From Streptomyces bobili (lineage in GTDB: Bacteria > Actinomycetota > Actinomycetes > Streptomycetales > Streptomycetaceae): a stretch of DNA of 63,766 bases. Positions 8,661 through 16,638 of this stretch are shown here, in pieces. The stretch covers positions 1 to 63,766 of the forward strand of contig NZ_MUBA01000065.1 of NCBI RefSeq assembly GCF_002154575.1. The letters run 5' to 3'. Each line of letters starts with the position of its first letter. Positions within the stretch are counted from its first letter, which is position 1. The position numbers and the translations under genes were made by a program. Below the pieces are notes generated by a model. The model searched no databases and was not told where the DNA came from. It worked only from the letters and a program-made list of their open reading frames with translations.

Positions 8661-9332
8661 ATGAGCGAGTTCCCTAAGACCGGCCTGGGCGCCCTGCTGA
8701 CCCCCGAGGAGAGCGTCCTGGTGCTGATCGACCACCAGCCGTTCCAGTTCGCCAACCTGCACAGCCACGAGCCGACGATGATCGTCAACAACGTCGTCGG
8801 GCTGGCCAAGACTGCCAAGGCGTACGGCGTCCCGACGATCCTGACCACGGTCATGGAGGAGCGCGGCGGCCTCATCATCCAGGGCCTCCAGGACGTCTTC
8901 CCCGACCAGAAGCCGATCAACAGGACGACCCTCAACAGCTGGGAGGACCAGCGCGTGGTGGACGCCGTCAAGGCGACCGGGCGCAAGAAGCTGATCATCG
9001 CCGGCCTGTACACCGAGATCTGCGTGGCCTTCCCCGCCCTGCAGGCTGCCGGCGAGGGCTTCGACGTCTACGTCGTCACCGACGCCTCCGGAGGCGTGTC
9101 GGCCGAGGCCCACGACATGGCCGTACGCCGCATGGTCCAGGCAGGCATCACCCCGATCACGTGGATGGCCGTCCTCGCCGAGCTGCAGCGCGACTGGGCC
9201 CGCACGGACATCGTCGCGCCCGAGGACCTGGCGGAGCTCATGGGCTACTCCGGCGGCTCCGGTGTGGCGTTCGCCTGGGAGATGCAGCTCCTCAACACCC
9301 CCGTCCCCAACGAGACCACCCCCGGGATGTAA
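8661..9332 (+). CDS. Isochorismatase-family (YcaC-like) hydrolase
   Basis: A 223-residue cysteine hydrolase of the isochorismatase superfamily. Catalytic Asp24 lies in LVLIDHQPFQ and Cys121 in GLYTEICVAF; a cis-peptide region and VTDASGGVSAEAHDMAVRRM follow. Length and the C-terminal YSGGSGVAFAWEMQLL resemble YcaC-type enzymes of unknown substrate. GGAGGAG lies 5-6 bases before the ATG at 8661. A MarR remnant diverges from it and a strong hairpin follows the stop, so it is probably monocistronic. Confidence 0.88.
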   Translation: MSEFPKTGLGALLTPEESVLVLIDHQPFQFANLHSHEPTMIVNNVVGLAKTAKAYGVPTILTTVMEERGGLIIQGLQDVFPDQKPINRTTLNSWEDQRVVDAVKATGRKKLIIAGLYTEICVAFPALQAAGEGFDVYVVTDASGGVSAEAHDMAVRRMVQAGITPITWMAVLAELQRDWARTDIVAPEDLAELMGYSGGSGVAFAWEMQLLNTPVPNETTPGM

Positions 9333-9352
9333 GGGGCTGGCCGGACCGACAC

Positions 9353-9386
9353 CACGGGGCGGCACCAGCGCCGGTGCCGCCCCGTG
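9353..9386 (+). terminator. Hairpin terminator after isochorismatase
   Basis: CACGGGGCGGCACC and GGTGCCGCCCCGTG form a perfect 14-base-pair stem with a 6-base loop, 21 bases after the stop codon. There is no T tract, as is common for Streptomyces terminators. Confidence 0.75.
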
Positions 9387-9534
9387 CTCCGGCGCCGAGA
9401 CCTTCGCACATCCCTCCCGGCGCGGCTCCGTCGATGGCGCGGTGCCAGGGGCCATCGACCGGAGTGAGGCACCCCTGTTCCACAGGGCACCGGACCACAC
9501 CTGTTCAGTCCATCGATCCAGAAGGCTGCCGCCA

Positions 9535-10175
9535 TGAAACCGCGCCCACCCTGCCTCCTGTTGTCCCTCTGGTCCCTCCCAAGCTGATCGCGACGGACCT
9601 TGGCGGCACGCTGCTGCGCAGCGACGGAACGCTGTCGGACCGTACCCGGGCCGCCCTGACGGCAGCCGAGCAGGCCGAAATCCGCGTGGTACTGGTCACG
9701 GGCCGCCCGCCGCGCTCCGTACCGGAGTTGCCGGCCACCATCGGACCGCATTTCGTCATCGCCGCCAACGGCGCGGCCGTCCACGCCCCTTACGGAACCC
9801 TGGCGCACGTGTCCCCGATCCGGCCCCTGGCGGCCACCCTCCTCATCACCCGCGTGCGCAGGCCCTGCCCGGCGCCGCCTTCGCCGTCGAGCACGACGGG
9901 GACTTCGGCCACGAACCGGCTACCCGACCTGGTCGTTCGGTGGGAGGCCGCCGAACCGGTCGGCACCGCCGGGGAACTCCTCACCCGTATCCCGGGCAGG
10001 CCGGTGCTGAAGATCCTCGGCTACCACCCGGCTCTCCCCCTCGACGACTTCTACTAGCGAGCTCGGCGCACCGCGGGCAGCAGTGCCGAGACCACCTACT
10101 CCACCGGACTGTCGCTGGTGGAGTTCAGCGCACCCGGCGTCACCAAGGCCACCACCCTGCACGGCACCCTCGTGC
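9535..10175 (+). pseudogene. Cof-type HAD phosphatase, multiply frameshifted
   Basis: Pieces of a HAD-superfamily (Cof-type) phosphatase in changing frames: LIATDLGGTLLRSDGTLSD (motif I, with the second Asp replaced by Gly), VVLVTGRPPRSV, FVIAANGAAVHAPYG, a segment GAAFAVEHDGDFGHEPA in a second frame, then PDLVVRWEAAEPVGTAGELL, a TAG at 10055-10057, and finally TGLSLVEFSAPGVTKATTL. At least three frame changes and an internal stop are needed, and the gene ends where the IS5 fragment begins. The ATG at 9535 is out of frame with motif I. It is clearly dead; the IS5 insertion may have removed its end. Confidence 0.7.
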
Positions 10176-10179
10176 GCAC

Positions 10180-10473
10180 TCGCCGTCGCGCCGGGGCGGT
10201 CAACCGGAAGAACTTCTCCGGCAAGCACAAAGCCCATGGCCCGCTTTCTCGCGCTGACCGATGAGAAGGGCAACCTGGTCCGGATCTCCGCGGCCAAGCC
10301 CGGCCGGTCCGGCGAGATCACTGTGGCCCGCCACAACAAGATCACCGGCCATCTGCGCGAGGCCGGGCTCGGGGCCCTGGCCGACCTCGGCTTCGTCGGC
10401 CTGCACGACGATCCCGATGACCCGGTGATCATCACTGGCCGCCAGGCCACCCGCAACCATCGCTTCACCGGCG
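10180..10473 (+). pseudogene. IS5-family transposase, middle fragment
   Basis: The reading VNRKNFSGKHKAHGPL shifts frame into FLALTDEKGNLVRISAAKPG and continues to LGALADLGFVGLHDDPDDP and ITGRQATRNHRFT, the central part of an IS5-type DDE transposase. It lacks both ends and abuts the HAD pseudogene. The segment overlaps in content with the C-terminal fragment at 1-274 but is a separate, diverged copy. Confidence 0.75.
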
Positions 10474-10476
10474 TGA

Positions 10477-10748
10477 TCAGGCCTTGGCGCCGCCCAGCAT
10501 GGCCGGCGCCTGGTCGCAGGCGCCGTTGGCCTCGGCGGTTCTCTCCTTCGCCGCAGGGGCCGGGCGCGCCCGGCAGTCTCGACTATGAGGGTGCATCGGC
10601 GGGGGCGGGAGAGGAGCACAGATCCATGGACCGACGATCCTCCCCCAGCCGGCCACCACGAAGATCGTGTACAAGCAGGAGCTGCGGACCCCAAGGGGGT
10701 AGCCGCGAAGACACAAGACGACTTTCCGGTGACTATGGACGCCGCGCT
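10477..10748. other. Relic promoter region resembling 60930-61045
   Basis: There is no gene. About 100 bases at 10541-10650 resemble the region upstream of the SDR gene at 60178-60927. Both have CTCCTTCG, then a GGCCGG...GCCCGG inverted repeat, CAGTCTCGAC, GGGGCGGGAGAGGA, TCCA and a purine-rich GATC block, with similar spacing. Here no SDR gene is attached, so it is probably a promoter left behind after deletion. Confidence 0.45.
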
Positions 10749-11375
10749 CTAGGCAGAGGGGCGGGTGACCACGTTGATGTTGAACGTGTGGGCCCCCAGA
10801 CCACTCGCGATGCCCATGAAGAGCAAGGCGAAGTGCTCCTGGCCGCGTGCGGTGGTGATGTCGCCCATGTCCAGCTGGGACGACGAGGGCCAGCCGAGGT
10901 CGGTGAGCAGTCGGCTGGTGGTCCGTTTGGCTTCGGCATCGTTGCCGGAGAGGAAGACGGTGCTCGGGCCGTCCAGACCGTCCGGGGCGATCATCACGGT
11001 GGAGTCCATGGTGCACAGAGTCTTGACGACGGGGGTCAGGGGGAAGGCTTCCTGAATCTGTTCGCCGAGGCTGCTGTTGGGATGCGAGAGTTCGGTGAAG
11101 TCGTCGGAGAGGCCGACCCCGACATCGATCAGCAGGATGCCGGCCAGCGCCGGCGCCCCGACGGAGTGCAGCAGTCCTACAGAGACATTCCCCGGGGTGG
11201 CGTTGACGAGTACCTCGGCGTGGACGGCTGTTTCATTCAGGCTCCCCACTGGGAAACCGAGGTCTGTTCGTTCCTTGGGCTGACGGGAACCGAGGAGCAC
11301 GTCGTGTCCTGCGGCACTCCAGCCGTGGGCCAGTGCTCGGGCAACGTTGCCGGTGCCAAGTAGTCCTAAGCGCAT
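10749..11375 (-). CDS. NAD(P)-binding F420-dependent oxidoreductase family protein
   Basis: A 208-residue protein with an N-terminal Rossmann fold (LGLLGTGNVARALAHGW) and LLGSRQ, the NADP-phosphate-binding turn typical of F420H2:NADP oxidoreductase relatives. VLVNATPGNVS follows, with a substrate-domain segment ending in MDSTVMIAPDGLDGPSTVF. It probably transfers hydride between NADP and a cofactor or small substrate; many short relatives are uncharacterised. The ATG at 11375 begins directly with the nucleotide-binding strand, so the start is reliable. No partner gene lies nearby, since both flanks are IS debris. Confidence 0.75.
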   Translation of the reverse strand: MRLGLLGTGNVARALAHGWSAAGHDVLLGSRQPKERTDLGFPVGSLNETAVHAEVLVNATPGNVSVGLLHSVGAPALAGILLIDVGVGLSDDFTELSHPNSSLGEQIQEAFPLTPVVKTLCTMDSTVMIAPDGLDGPSTVFLSGNDAEAKRTTSRLLTDLGWPSSSQLDMGDITTARGQEHFALLFMGIASGLGAHTFNINVVTRPSA

Positions 11376-11439
11376 GGTGGGACGCTAACCGTTGTCCGGG
11401 GCGCGGCGGATCGGACTTCGGGCCCGGGTGGACCGGCAC

Positions 11440-11756
11440 CAAAGACGTAGGCCTGGAACCGTTCTTGCCTCCGGAGCAAAGGCTGGGCGCGCATGTCCAG
11501 CCGCGGCGGCAGCTGACTGACGGCATACGGTTCCCGGTCCGGACCGGTGTTCCGTGACATGACGTACCCGTCGAGTACGGGCTCTGGGCCCGGATCCACG
11601 ACTTGTTTCCGCCGGTGGCAGCGGGATGGCACCTGGCACCGGATCCTCATCCCGCTCCAGTCCCTGGCCGATGCGAAGGGCGCGATCGGCTGGGACCTGA
11701 ACGTCGACTCCACCGCGCCCAAGGCGTCTGTTCCCCTTACCCGCCTCCGCACCTGA
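11440..11756 (+). pseudogene. IS5-family transposase, N-terminal fragment
   Basis: LEPFLPPEQRLGAHVQPRRQ and LTDGIRFPVRTGVP match the start of IS5-type transposases. After a stop the reading resumes in another frame with CFRRWQRDGTWHRILIPLQS and LADAKGAIGWDLNVDSTAP. The catalytic first Asp region (DLNVDST) survives but the gene ends soon after. With 1-274 and 10180-10473, the three fragments cover most of one transposase type. Confidence 0.7.
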
Positions 11757-11772
11757 CCGGCAGACTGCGCTC

Positions 11773-12156
11773 ATGCAACTGCCCGCCGAAGCCGTCACCG
11801 CCACCGTGCTGATCGAGGTTGTACGGATCTCCGCCCTTCCCACCAGGCGGGACGTCCCGTACCCCGGCACGGCGGTTGCCCACTGGGCCGGGAGCGAGGC
11901 CGACGCCGCCCTGGCCTTGATCGAGAGCCTGCCCGGCAGTGAACAGCACCGCTGCGGCTTCTCGCCGGGCTGGAGCGTCCGGGCCTACGACGACTCTCTC
12001 GATCTGGCGCTGTTCGAGGCAGCGTTCTGCTTCACCTGCCACGAGGTCCGCATGCAGGGAGCGGCGGTGCCGCCCGCTCTGGCCACGCAGTTCTTCGACC
12101 CGGTGGCCCTGCCGGCACAAACCCTGCTGTCCCTCTTCCGTAGGGAAACTCCGTAG
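11773..12156 (+). CDS. Hypothetical protein, 127 aa
   Basis: I do not recognise this protein. It begins MQLPAEAVTATVLIEVVRIS and contains ADAALALIESLPGSEQHRCG and an AAFCFTCHEVRM segment, with no signal peptide and no clear membrane segment. Codon bias is consistent with coding. The ribosome site is weak, and the gene lies between an IS5 fragment and a TIGR02391 fragment, so it may be a small live gene or another relic. The FSPGWSVRAYDDSLDLALFE stretch looks like a compact alpha/beta domain. Confidence 0.45.
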   Translation: MQLPAEAVTATVLIEVVRISALPTRRDVPYPGTAVAHWAGSEADAALALIESLPGSEQHRCGFSPGWSVRAYDDSLDLALFEAAFCFTCHEVRMQGAAVPPALATQFFDPVALPAQTLLSLFRRETP

Positions 12157-12204
12157 CCGACGTCCGTCAGCAAGTCCGGCCGCTCCCTCGGCCTTCCCGT
12201 CGCC

Positions 12205-12418
12205 GAGAACGCTTCGCCGTGCCACCCCACGGGGGCCCGAGCTGGATGAGCACAAGGGGCTGGCGAACCCGGTCAAGGGCTTGTTCAGCATGTACCGCAA
12301 CCCGGCCGCGCATGAACCGCGGCTTCACTGCACGGTCGCCAACGAGGAGTTGCTGGAACTGCTGACCACGCTGTGGATGGTGCACCGACGGCTCGACAGC
12401 GCGCACGTGACGTGCTGA
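12205..12418 (+). pseudogene. TIGR02391 (Ymh) family C-terminal fragment
   Basis: The reading HKGLANPVKGLFSMYRNPAA, then HEPRLHCTVANEELLELLTT and LWMVHRRLDSAH, is the conserved C-terminal part of TIGR02391/Ymh-family proteins. This family often accompanies mobile elements and nucleotide-binding partners. The upstream part of the gene is missing and the frame opens without a plausible start, so this is a fragment. Confidence 0.6.
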
Positions 12419-12631
12419 ACACATTCGTGGAGCCGTCAGGTGATGGGAGGCAAGCCACGTTCAGCCCGCCGTTGAAGGCGGACGTTCCGGGGAAAGAACG
12501 GACCTCGATGCCGACAGGCCCAGACAGTCGCGCAGGGCCCCCGCTGGTCCGGTCGGCGGCCGGGAATCCGGGAGTGTGGCTGCATCTCTCGTGGACGGGA
12601 TACCGGTCGATGCCGGAGGGGTCGCGCAGCC

Positions 12632-14752
12632 TCAAGCCGTTCGCGGGGCAGGGGCCCTCGGGGCTGGAGGATCGAGCCGTGCGATGAGGGTACGGCAGAC
12701 CCGCTGGACTTCCTCGTCGTGGTCGATGCTCTGGAACCTGCCGCCGCGTCGGGGCTGGGCCAGTTGCTCGCGGAGCAGGGGCAGGGCCGGTGCCGCGAGT
12801 GGACCCATGCGGTCCAGACAGGCCACAACGTGATTGGCCGTCGCCGAGTTCTCGGCCATGGCCTGCAGCTGGGCGTTCAGGACGGCCGGTGCCTCGGCCT
12901 CGCCGCCGACCTCCCAGAGCGCGGCTGCGCAGTGCACCCGGACCCATTCGTATGCGTGCGTCAGGAGGTTACGCAGTCGCGGCAGTGCGATGGAGGCGGG
13001 CGGGCCGATCTCGCCGAGCAGATCAGCCGCATCACTGATCCGGAAGGTGATGCGGTCGTCGAGGAGGTGGAGGAGGAGGGGTAGGACCTCGGCCAGGTCG
13101 CCGTCGACGGCCCACAGCGCGGCTACAGCGGCAGGACGGACGTGCGCGTCGATGGCGGTGGTCAGCGACCGGATCGTGTCCCTTGCGCCGGTTGCCGCCG
13201 GGCCGAACGCACCCAGTGCCTTCAGGGCTGATCGCGTGACGCTGTGCTGTTCATGACGCACCGCGGCGCCGAGCGTAGCCACCACCACGGGAACCGCGGC
13301 CGGGTCACCGAGCGCAGTCAGGGCGGCAAGAATCGCGTTGGCGCTCATCTCGTTCCACTGCTGGGAGAGATCAATGCGGCGCAAATGGTCGCAGAGCCGG
13401 GGCACCAACTGGTCGGCCGCCTGCGGCAGATGCCCTGCGACCTGGATCGCACGCCAGGCGTCGACGTCGTCGTCCAGCGCGGCCAGCAGACTCGGCAGCG
13501 CGCGTACGTCGCCGAGGCGCGCCAAGGCCTTCACGGCCTCCTGGTGGCTTCTGCACAGCAGCGCCTCGGGGGCCGCCCATACGTGGGGGCCGTGCGCCGC
13601 TCGTTGGGCGTCGATGTGCGCGGCGAGTGCCTCCCGGGCCGGGGCGGCGATCGGGTGGCAGGACTCCAGAACAGCTGCGGTCTCGGCGGCAACCTCCTGG
13701 TCGGCTGTGGTGAGCTGGTCGGCGAGCAGCAGGAGGAGCCGGGTGTGGTCCCCGCGCCAGGTGCGTATCAGTTCCCCGCTCATCCGGACCGCGTCCAGGC
13801 GCGAGCCGGGGTCGGGGCTGCTCAGCTGCTCGGCCAGCAGCGCAGTGCGCTCGGGCACCCGGGCGCCCAGGACTTCGTGGAACGTCCGCAGCAGGGCCGT
13901 GGTCGGTGCGTGCACGCGCGTATGCCGGTCGAGTTCTTCGAAGGCGGCGACGGTCTGGGGCGCAACTGTGTCCGTGGGTGCCGCCGGGCGGCTGGGGGCC
14001 GGTGCGACGGGCCGCACGGGTAGGGTGCGGGCACTCTGGCGCAGCAGGCCGACGGCAGCCGGCACGGCATCCTCGCCGATCTCCGGGACGCAGCGGGCCC
14101 GCTGGACCAGGGCCGCGAGCCGGATCGCCGGGCCCTGAGCCTGGTCGGCGGCGAGCCCGGCGAGCCAGCCCGTCACCGGTTGCGTGGCCGCCGGGAGGCG
14201 CAGTGCCAGGGTGGCCGCCGCCTCCACGATCCGCAGCCGCGCCGCGATACCTTCCTCGGCGGCCAGCCGCTCGCGCAGCACCGCGGCGGCTCGGCAGGCG
14301 TCATCGAGGAAGAGCCCGAGCCCGGGAATCGCGGCCAGGCGCACGTCCAGGTCGGGATCGAAGGCGAGTTCGGCGAACTGCCCACCCCGCTCGCGCAGAA
14401 AGGCGACGGCCTGCGCGCAGCCCATCGGCGGGTAGTACTCGATCTCGGTGCCGTCGTCCTCGAAGCCCACCTCCAAGGCCTCCCGGCCAATGCTGACCAG
14501 CAGCGCGACGACAGCGGCCCGCTCAGGCGTGGCGCCGTCGGCGGCCAACTCGAACAGGAAGGGCACGCTGGCCGCCGTCGCCGGGTACACGCTGCCCTGG
14601 TGGTGAACCGCGCCGTAGAAGCGGTCGAGGGCCGTGTGGCGTTCCTCGGTGTCCGGGGAACGCAGCGCCCACAGCAGCGCCGGCACCTCCTCGGCCGAAC
14701 CGTACGCGTGCTCCATCGAAGCCCAGTCGATGCCATGAAGTCCGTCAAACAT
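12632..14752 (-). CDS. HEAT-repeat protein
   Basis: A protein of about 706 residues made of HEAT/PBS-lyase-type helical repeats, for example DLDVRLAAIPGLG, SRLDAVRMSGELI, LARLGDVRALPSLLAAL and IALPRLRNLLTHAYEWVRVH. Such solenoids act as protein-binding scaffolds. I start at the ATG at 14752 (MFDGLHGIDWASMEHAYGSA) because this opening, with its YGSAEEVPALLWALRS segment, matches the beginning I know from similar Streptomyces proteins; an ATG 15 bases upstream is an alternative. No transmembrane segment or enzyme motif is visible. Function unknown. Confidence 0.75.
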   Translation of the reverse strand: MFDGLHGIDWASMEHAYGSAEEVPALLWALRSPDTEERHTALDRFYGAVHHQGSVYPATAASVPFLFELAADGATPERAAVVALLVSIGREALEVGFEDDGTEIEYYPPMGCAQAVAFLRERGGQFAELAFDPDLDVRLAAIPGLGLFLDDACRAAAVLRERLAAEEGIAARLRIVEAAATLALRLPAATQPVTGWLAGLAADQAQGPAIRLAALVQRARCVPEIGEDAVPAAVGLLRQSARTLPVRPVAPAPSRPAAPTDTVAPQTVAAFEELDRHTRVHAPTTALLRTFHEVLGARVPERTALLAEQLSSPDPGSRLDAVRMSGELIRTWRGDHTRLLLLLADQLTTADQEVAAETAAVLESCHPIAAPAREALAAHIDAQRAAHGPHVWAAPEALLCRSHQEAVKALARLGDVRALPSLLAALDDDVDAWRAIQVAGHLPQAADQLVPRLCDHLRRIDLSQQWNEMSANAILAALTALGDPAAVPVVVATLGAAVRHEQHSVTRSALKALGAFGPAATGARDTIRSLTTAIDAHVRPAAVAALWAVDGDLAEVLPLLLHLLDDRITFRISDAADLLGEIGPPASIALPRLRNLLTHAYEWVRVHCAAALWEVGGEAEAPAVLNAQLQAMAENSATANHVVACLDRMGPLAAPALPLLREQLAQPRRGGRFQSIDHDEEVQRVCRTLIARLDPPAPRAPAPRTA

Positions 14753-15005
14753 GATCCACACCATGCCAGGTAGCACTGACAACAAGACCCACTCGGGGAC
14801 GGACCGTACGACACCCTCGGCATGGACAACGATCAACGGGTCCGCGCGGACGGTGACTGTCGCCGCGGCCTGGCTTGAAGGGCCCGCGAGCCATGCGGCG
14901 CGGTGGACGATGGCGGGGCGCAGACGTTCTGAGCGTCGTGCGAGCGGCGCATGTTTCACCGCTGTTGGGCGCGCTCGGTCATCTGCCAGTGCGCGATGAC
15001 TATGT

Positions 15006-15227
15006 TCAGGTCACCGCGTCGCCATCTGACTGCTTCTTCTTGGCGCGCCTCTCACGCCGTGCGCGGATGCCCTCCAGCTTCAGGGTGAGCAGAAGGCCAA
15101 CGATCGAGAGGGTGTCAGCGGCAAGTGAGACTGCCTCATGCGTAGGAACGCCTTGCGTCAGGCCGCTCCGACTGGCGACCACTGGGGGCAACAGTGCAGG
15201 GCAGTTGGGTTGTCCGGACCTCCCCAA
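15006..15227 (-). CDS. Possible small membrane-associated protein
   Basis: A short frame encoding up to 73 residues. The C-terminal part looks gene-like: HEAVSLAADTLSIVGLLLTL, then a very basic tail LEGIRARRERRAKKKQSDGD, i.e. one hydrophobic helix followed by positive charge. The N-terminal residues look like non-coding translation, so the real start may lie further in. It sits upstream of and divergent from the broken HTH gene at 15295. Function unknown. Confidence 0.35.
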   Translation of the reverse strand: MGRSGQPNCPALLPPVVASRSGLTQGVPTHEAVSLAADTLSIVGLLLTLKLEGIRARRERRAKKKQSDGDAVT

Positions 15228-15294
15228 CCGAACATCGCAGGTAAGTTCAGGATGGCAGGAAGGTTGTCCGGGACGCCGGATGAATCAGCGGAGG

Positions 15295-15862
15295 ATGAGT
15301 TTCTTGGCGCCACCTCAAAAGAAGGGCGGCCGACCGTGGAGGCCGGTCGTGGCGCCCAAATCGGTACGCGGAAAAGTTGACCGTGTTCCTGCGGGAGCAG
15401 GTCGAGCGCAGCGGCATGACGCTCAAGGCCTTGGAGCCGCTGGTGAACATGCCAAGTTCGCAGATCAGTGTGTATCTCAGCGGCAGGATCCCTGGTTCCA
15501 GCTTCGTCATTGCCCTCGTGAACGCCACCGTGCCGGCCGATCTTCGTGAGCCTCACCTAAACCGGGCGCTCGATTTGCGACACAAGGCCATTAATCCGCC
15601 GCGGATTCCGGAACAGGCTCGAGGGCCTGTGATGACGTCATCAGCCGAGCTGGCTGCTATCCGCACTCAGCAGGTCGATGCCCTTGAACGGCTAACTCGG
15701 TCACTCGAGCCTGCCAAAGGTCACTTCACTTCGGCGCCCCGTCTGCCTGCGGGCTACAGGTCGAGGACGGCGCGCAGCGCCTGGTCCACGCGGGCCATCG
15801 CCGCGGGGTCGACCTCGCCGAGGAGTTTCCCGCCGTCGAAGCGGGCGGCCCTGAGCTGCTGA
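15295..15862 (+). pseudogene. Truncated, frameshifted helix-turn-helix protein
   Basis: An N-terminal HTH region typical of a Streptomyces family: SWRHLKRRAADRGGRSWRPN, then EKLTVFLREQVERSGMTLKA and MPSSQISVYLSGRIP. The first residues need a one-base correction: ATG AGT T TC TTG at 15295 becomes M-S-S-W-R if one T is removed, otherwise the only in-frame start is the TTG at 15377. The helical part ELAAIRTQQVDALERLTRSL follows, then similarity stops near 15740 and the frame runs over the toxin gene to 15862. The long C-terminal domain is missing. Confidence 0.55.
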
Positions 15863-16050
15863 AGGTTGACGGCGACCGCGGTGCACGCGAGCGGGTCGCC
15901 GATCACGACGGACATGGCGGTGTCGGGATAGCGGCCGGAGGGATGCAGCACGATCGCGAGCACCGCCCCATGAGCCTCCTCCAGGCCGGTCAGGGAGACG
16001 ACCAGGACGCTGCGGCCATCGGACAGAGTCCAGATCTCACCCCGCCTCAC
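15754..16050 (-). CDS. Type II toxin, PemK/MazF-like
   Basis: A 98-residue protein opening with MRRGEIWTL, the hallmark of PemK/MazF endoribonuclease toxins. Beta-strands RSVLVVSLTG and VLAIVLHPSG and a C-terminal helix with MARVDQALRAVLDL follow. The loop before VLVVSLTG is short (SDGRS). The usual catalytic Arg and Thr positions are not obvious, so activity is uncertain. Its ATG overlaps the stop of the antitoxin gene by four bases, the normal antitoxin-first, translationally coupled arrangement. It would cleave mRNA when the antitoxin is degraded. Confidence 0.75.
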   Translation of the reverse strand: MRRGEIWTLSDGRSVLVVSLTGLEEAHGAVLAIVLHPSGRYPDTAMSVVIGDPLACTAVAVNLQQLRAARFDGGKLLGEVDPAAMARVDQALRAVLDL

Positions 16051-16244
16051 AGGGCGTCGCCCTCGCCCGCCAGGTCGTCACCGAGGCCGAGCGCGGCGAG
16101 CTGCTGCGCGGCGTCGAGAGTCGCGGCACGACGGGCCGCGCGCACCACGTAGGCGTTCACGCTCAGGCCAGCCTCCAAGGCAGCCGCCTTGATCGAGGGA
16201 GCCAGCTCATCGGGGATGCGCAGAGTCATGGTGGTAACAGACAT
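16047..16244 (-). CDS. Type II antitoxin, ribbon-helix-helix
   Basis: A 65-residue protein with the ribbon TMTLRIPDEL followed by two helices (PSIKAAALEAGLSVNAYVVR), matching RHH DNA-binding antitoxins. The C-terminal acidic tail (LGLGDDLAGEGDAL) would contact the toxin. The ATG at 16244 has no ribosome site. A -10-like TAGTCT ends six bases before it, so the mRNA may be leaderless. A perfect inverted repeat overlaps the promoter and is the likely autoregulatory operator. A start at the internal ATG 15 bases downstream is possible. Confidence 0.75.
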   Translation of the reverse strand: MSVTTMTLRIPDELAPSIKAAALEAGLSVNAYVVRAARRAATLDAAQQLAALGLGDDLAGEGDAL

Positions 16245-16257
16245 GAATACAGACTAG

Positions 16258-16274
16258 CCACCGATTCACGGTGG
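16258..16274. promoter_or_regulatory. Toxin-antitoxin operator palindrome
   Basis: CCACCGATTCACGGTGG is a perfect inverted repeat (6-base arms, 5-base centre). It ends directly against TAGTCT, the -10-like element of the antitoxin gene. Position and symmetry fit binding by the RHH antitoxin dimer. Confidence 0.6.
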
Positions 16275-16459
16275 CGTAAGTCGGTTGCAAGAATCGCACT
16301 GAGGTTGATCGGTCGCTGGGTCCGCGCTCGCAATCATCAAGGCCGATCAGGAGATGGCAACAACCCCGTACGCCCTCAATCACGGGGAGATTGTGGTCGA
16401 CGTCACTCGCGGTTCCCTGCAGTGGGGACACACCCATGCGAAGACGATCACTAGCACAG

Positions 16460-16493
16460 GCGGCCTTCCGGGAGGTTCGTCCTGGAAGGCCGC
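16460..16493. terminator. Perfect hairpin in the 16275-16583 intergenic stretch
   Basis: GCGGCCTTCC and GGAAGGCCGC form a 10-base-pair stem with a 14-base loop. The surrounding 16275-16583 stretch holds no gene I can support. The hairpin may be a second terminator for the tectonin gene. Confidence 0.5.
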
Positions 16494-16583
16494 TGGTCTG
16501 CGTCGTTCGTCGACGCCCTGGCGCTGATGGCACCCGCACGGTCTGCCGCTGAGGACACGACTGGGCCTGATGGGAGGAAAACC

Positions 16584-16620
16584 GTGGGGCCCTCGCCTGC
16601 ACAGCAGTCGGGGGCCCCAC
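16584..16620 (-). terminator. Terminator of the tectonin gene
   Basis: GTGGGGCCC and GGGCCCCAC form a 9-base-pair GC stem, 18 bases beyond the tectonin stop codon on the minus strand. The position supports a factor-independent-like terminator without a T tract. Confidence 0.65.
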
Positions 16621-16638
16621 GTCACGTTGCCGACTCGG

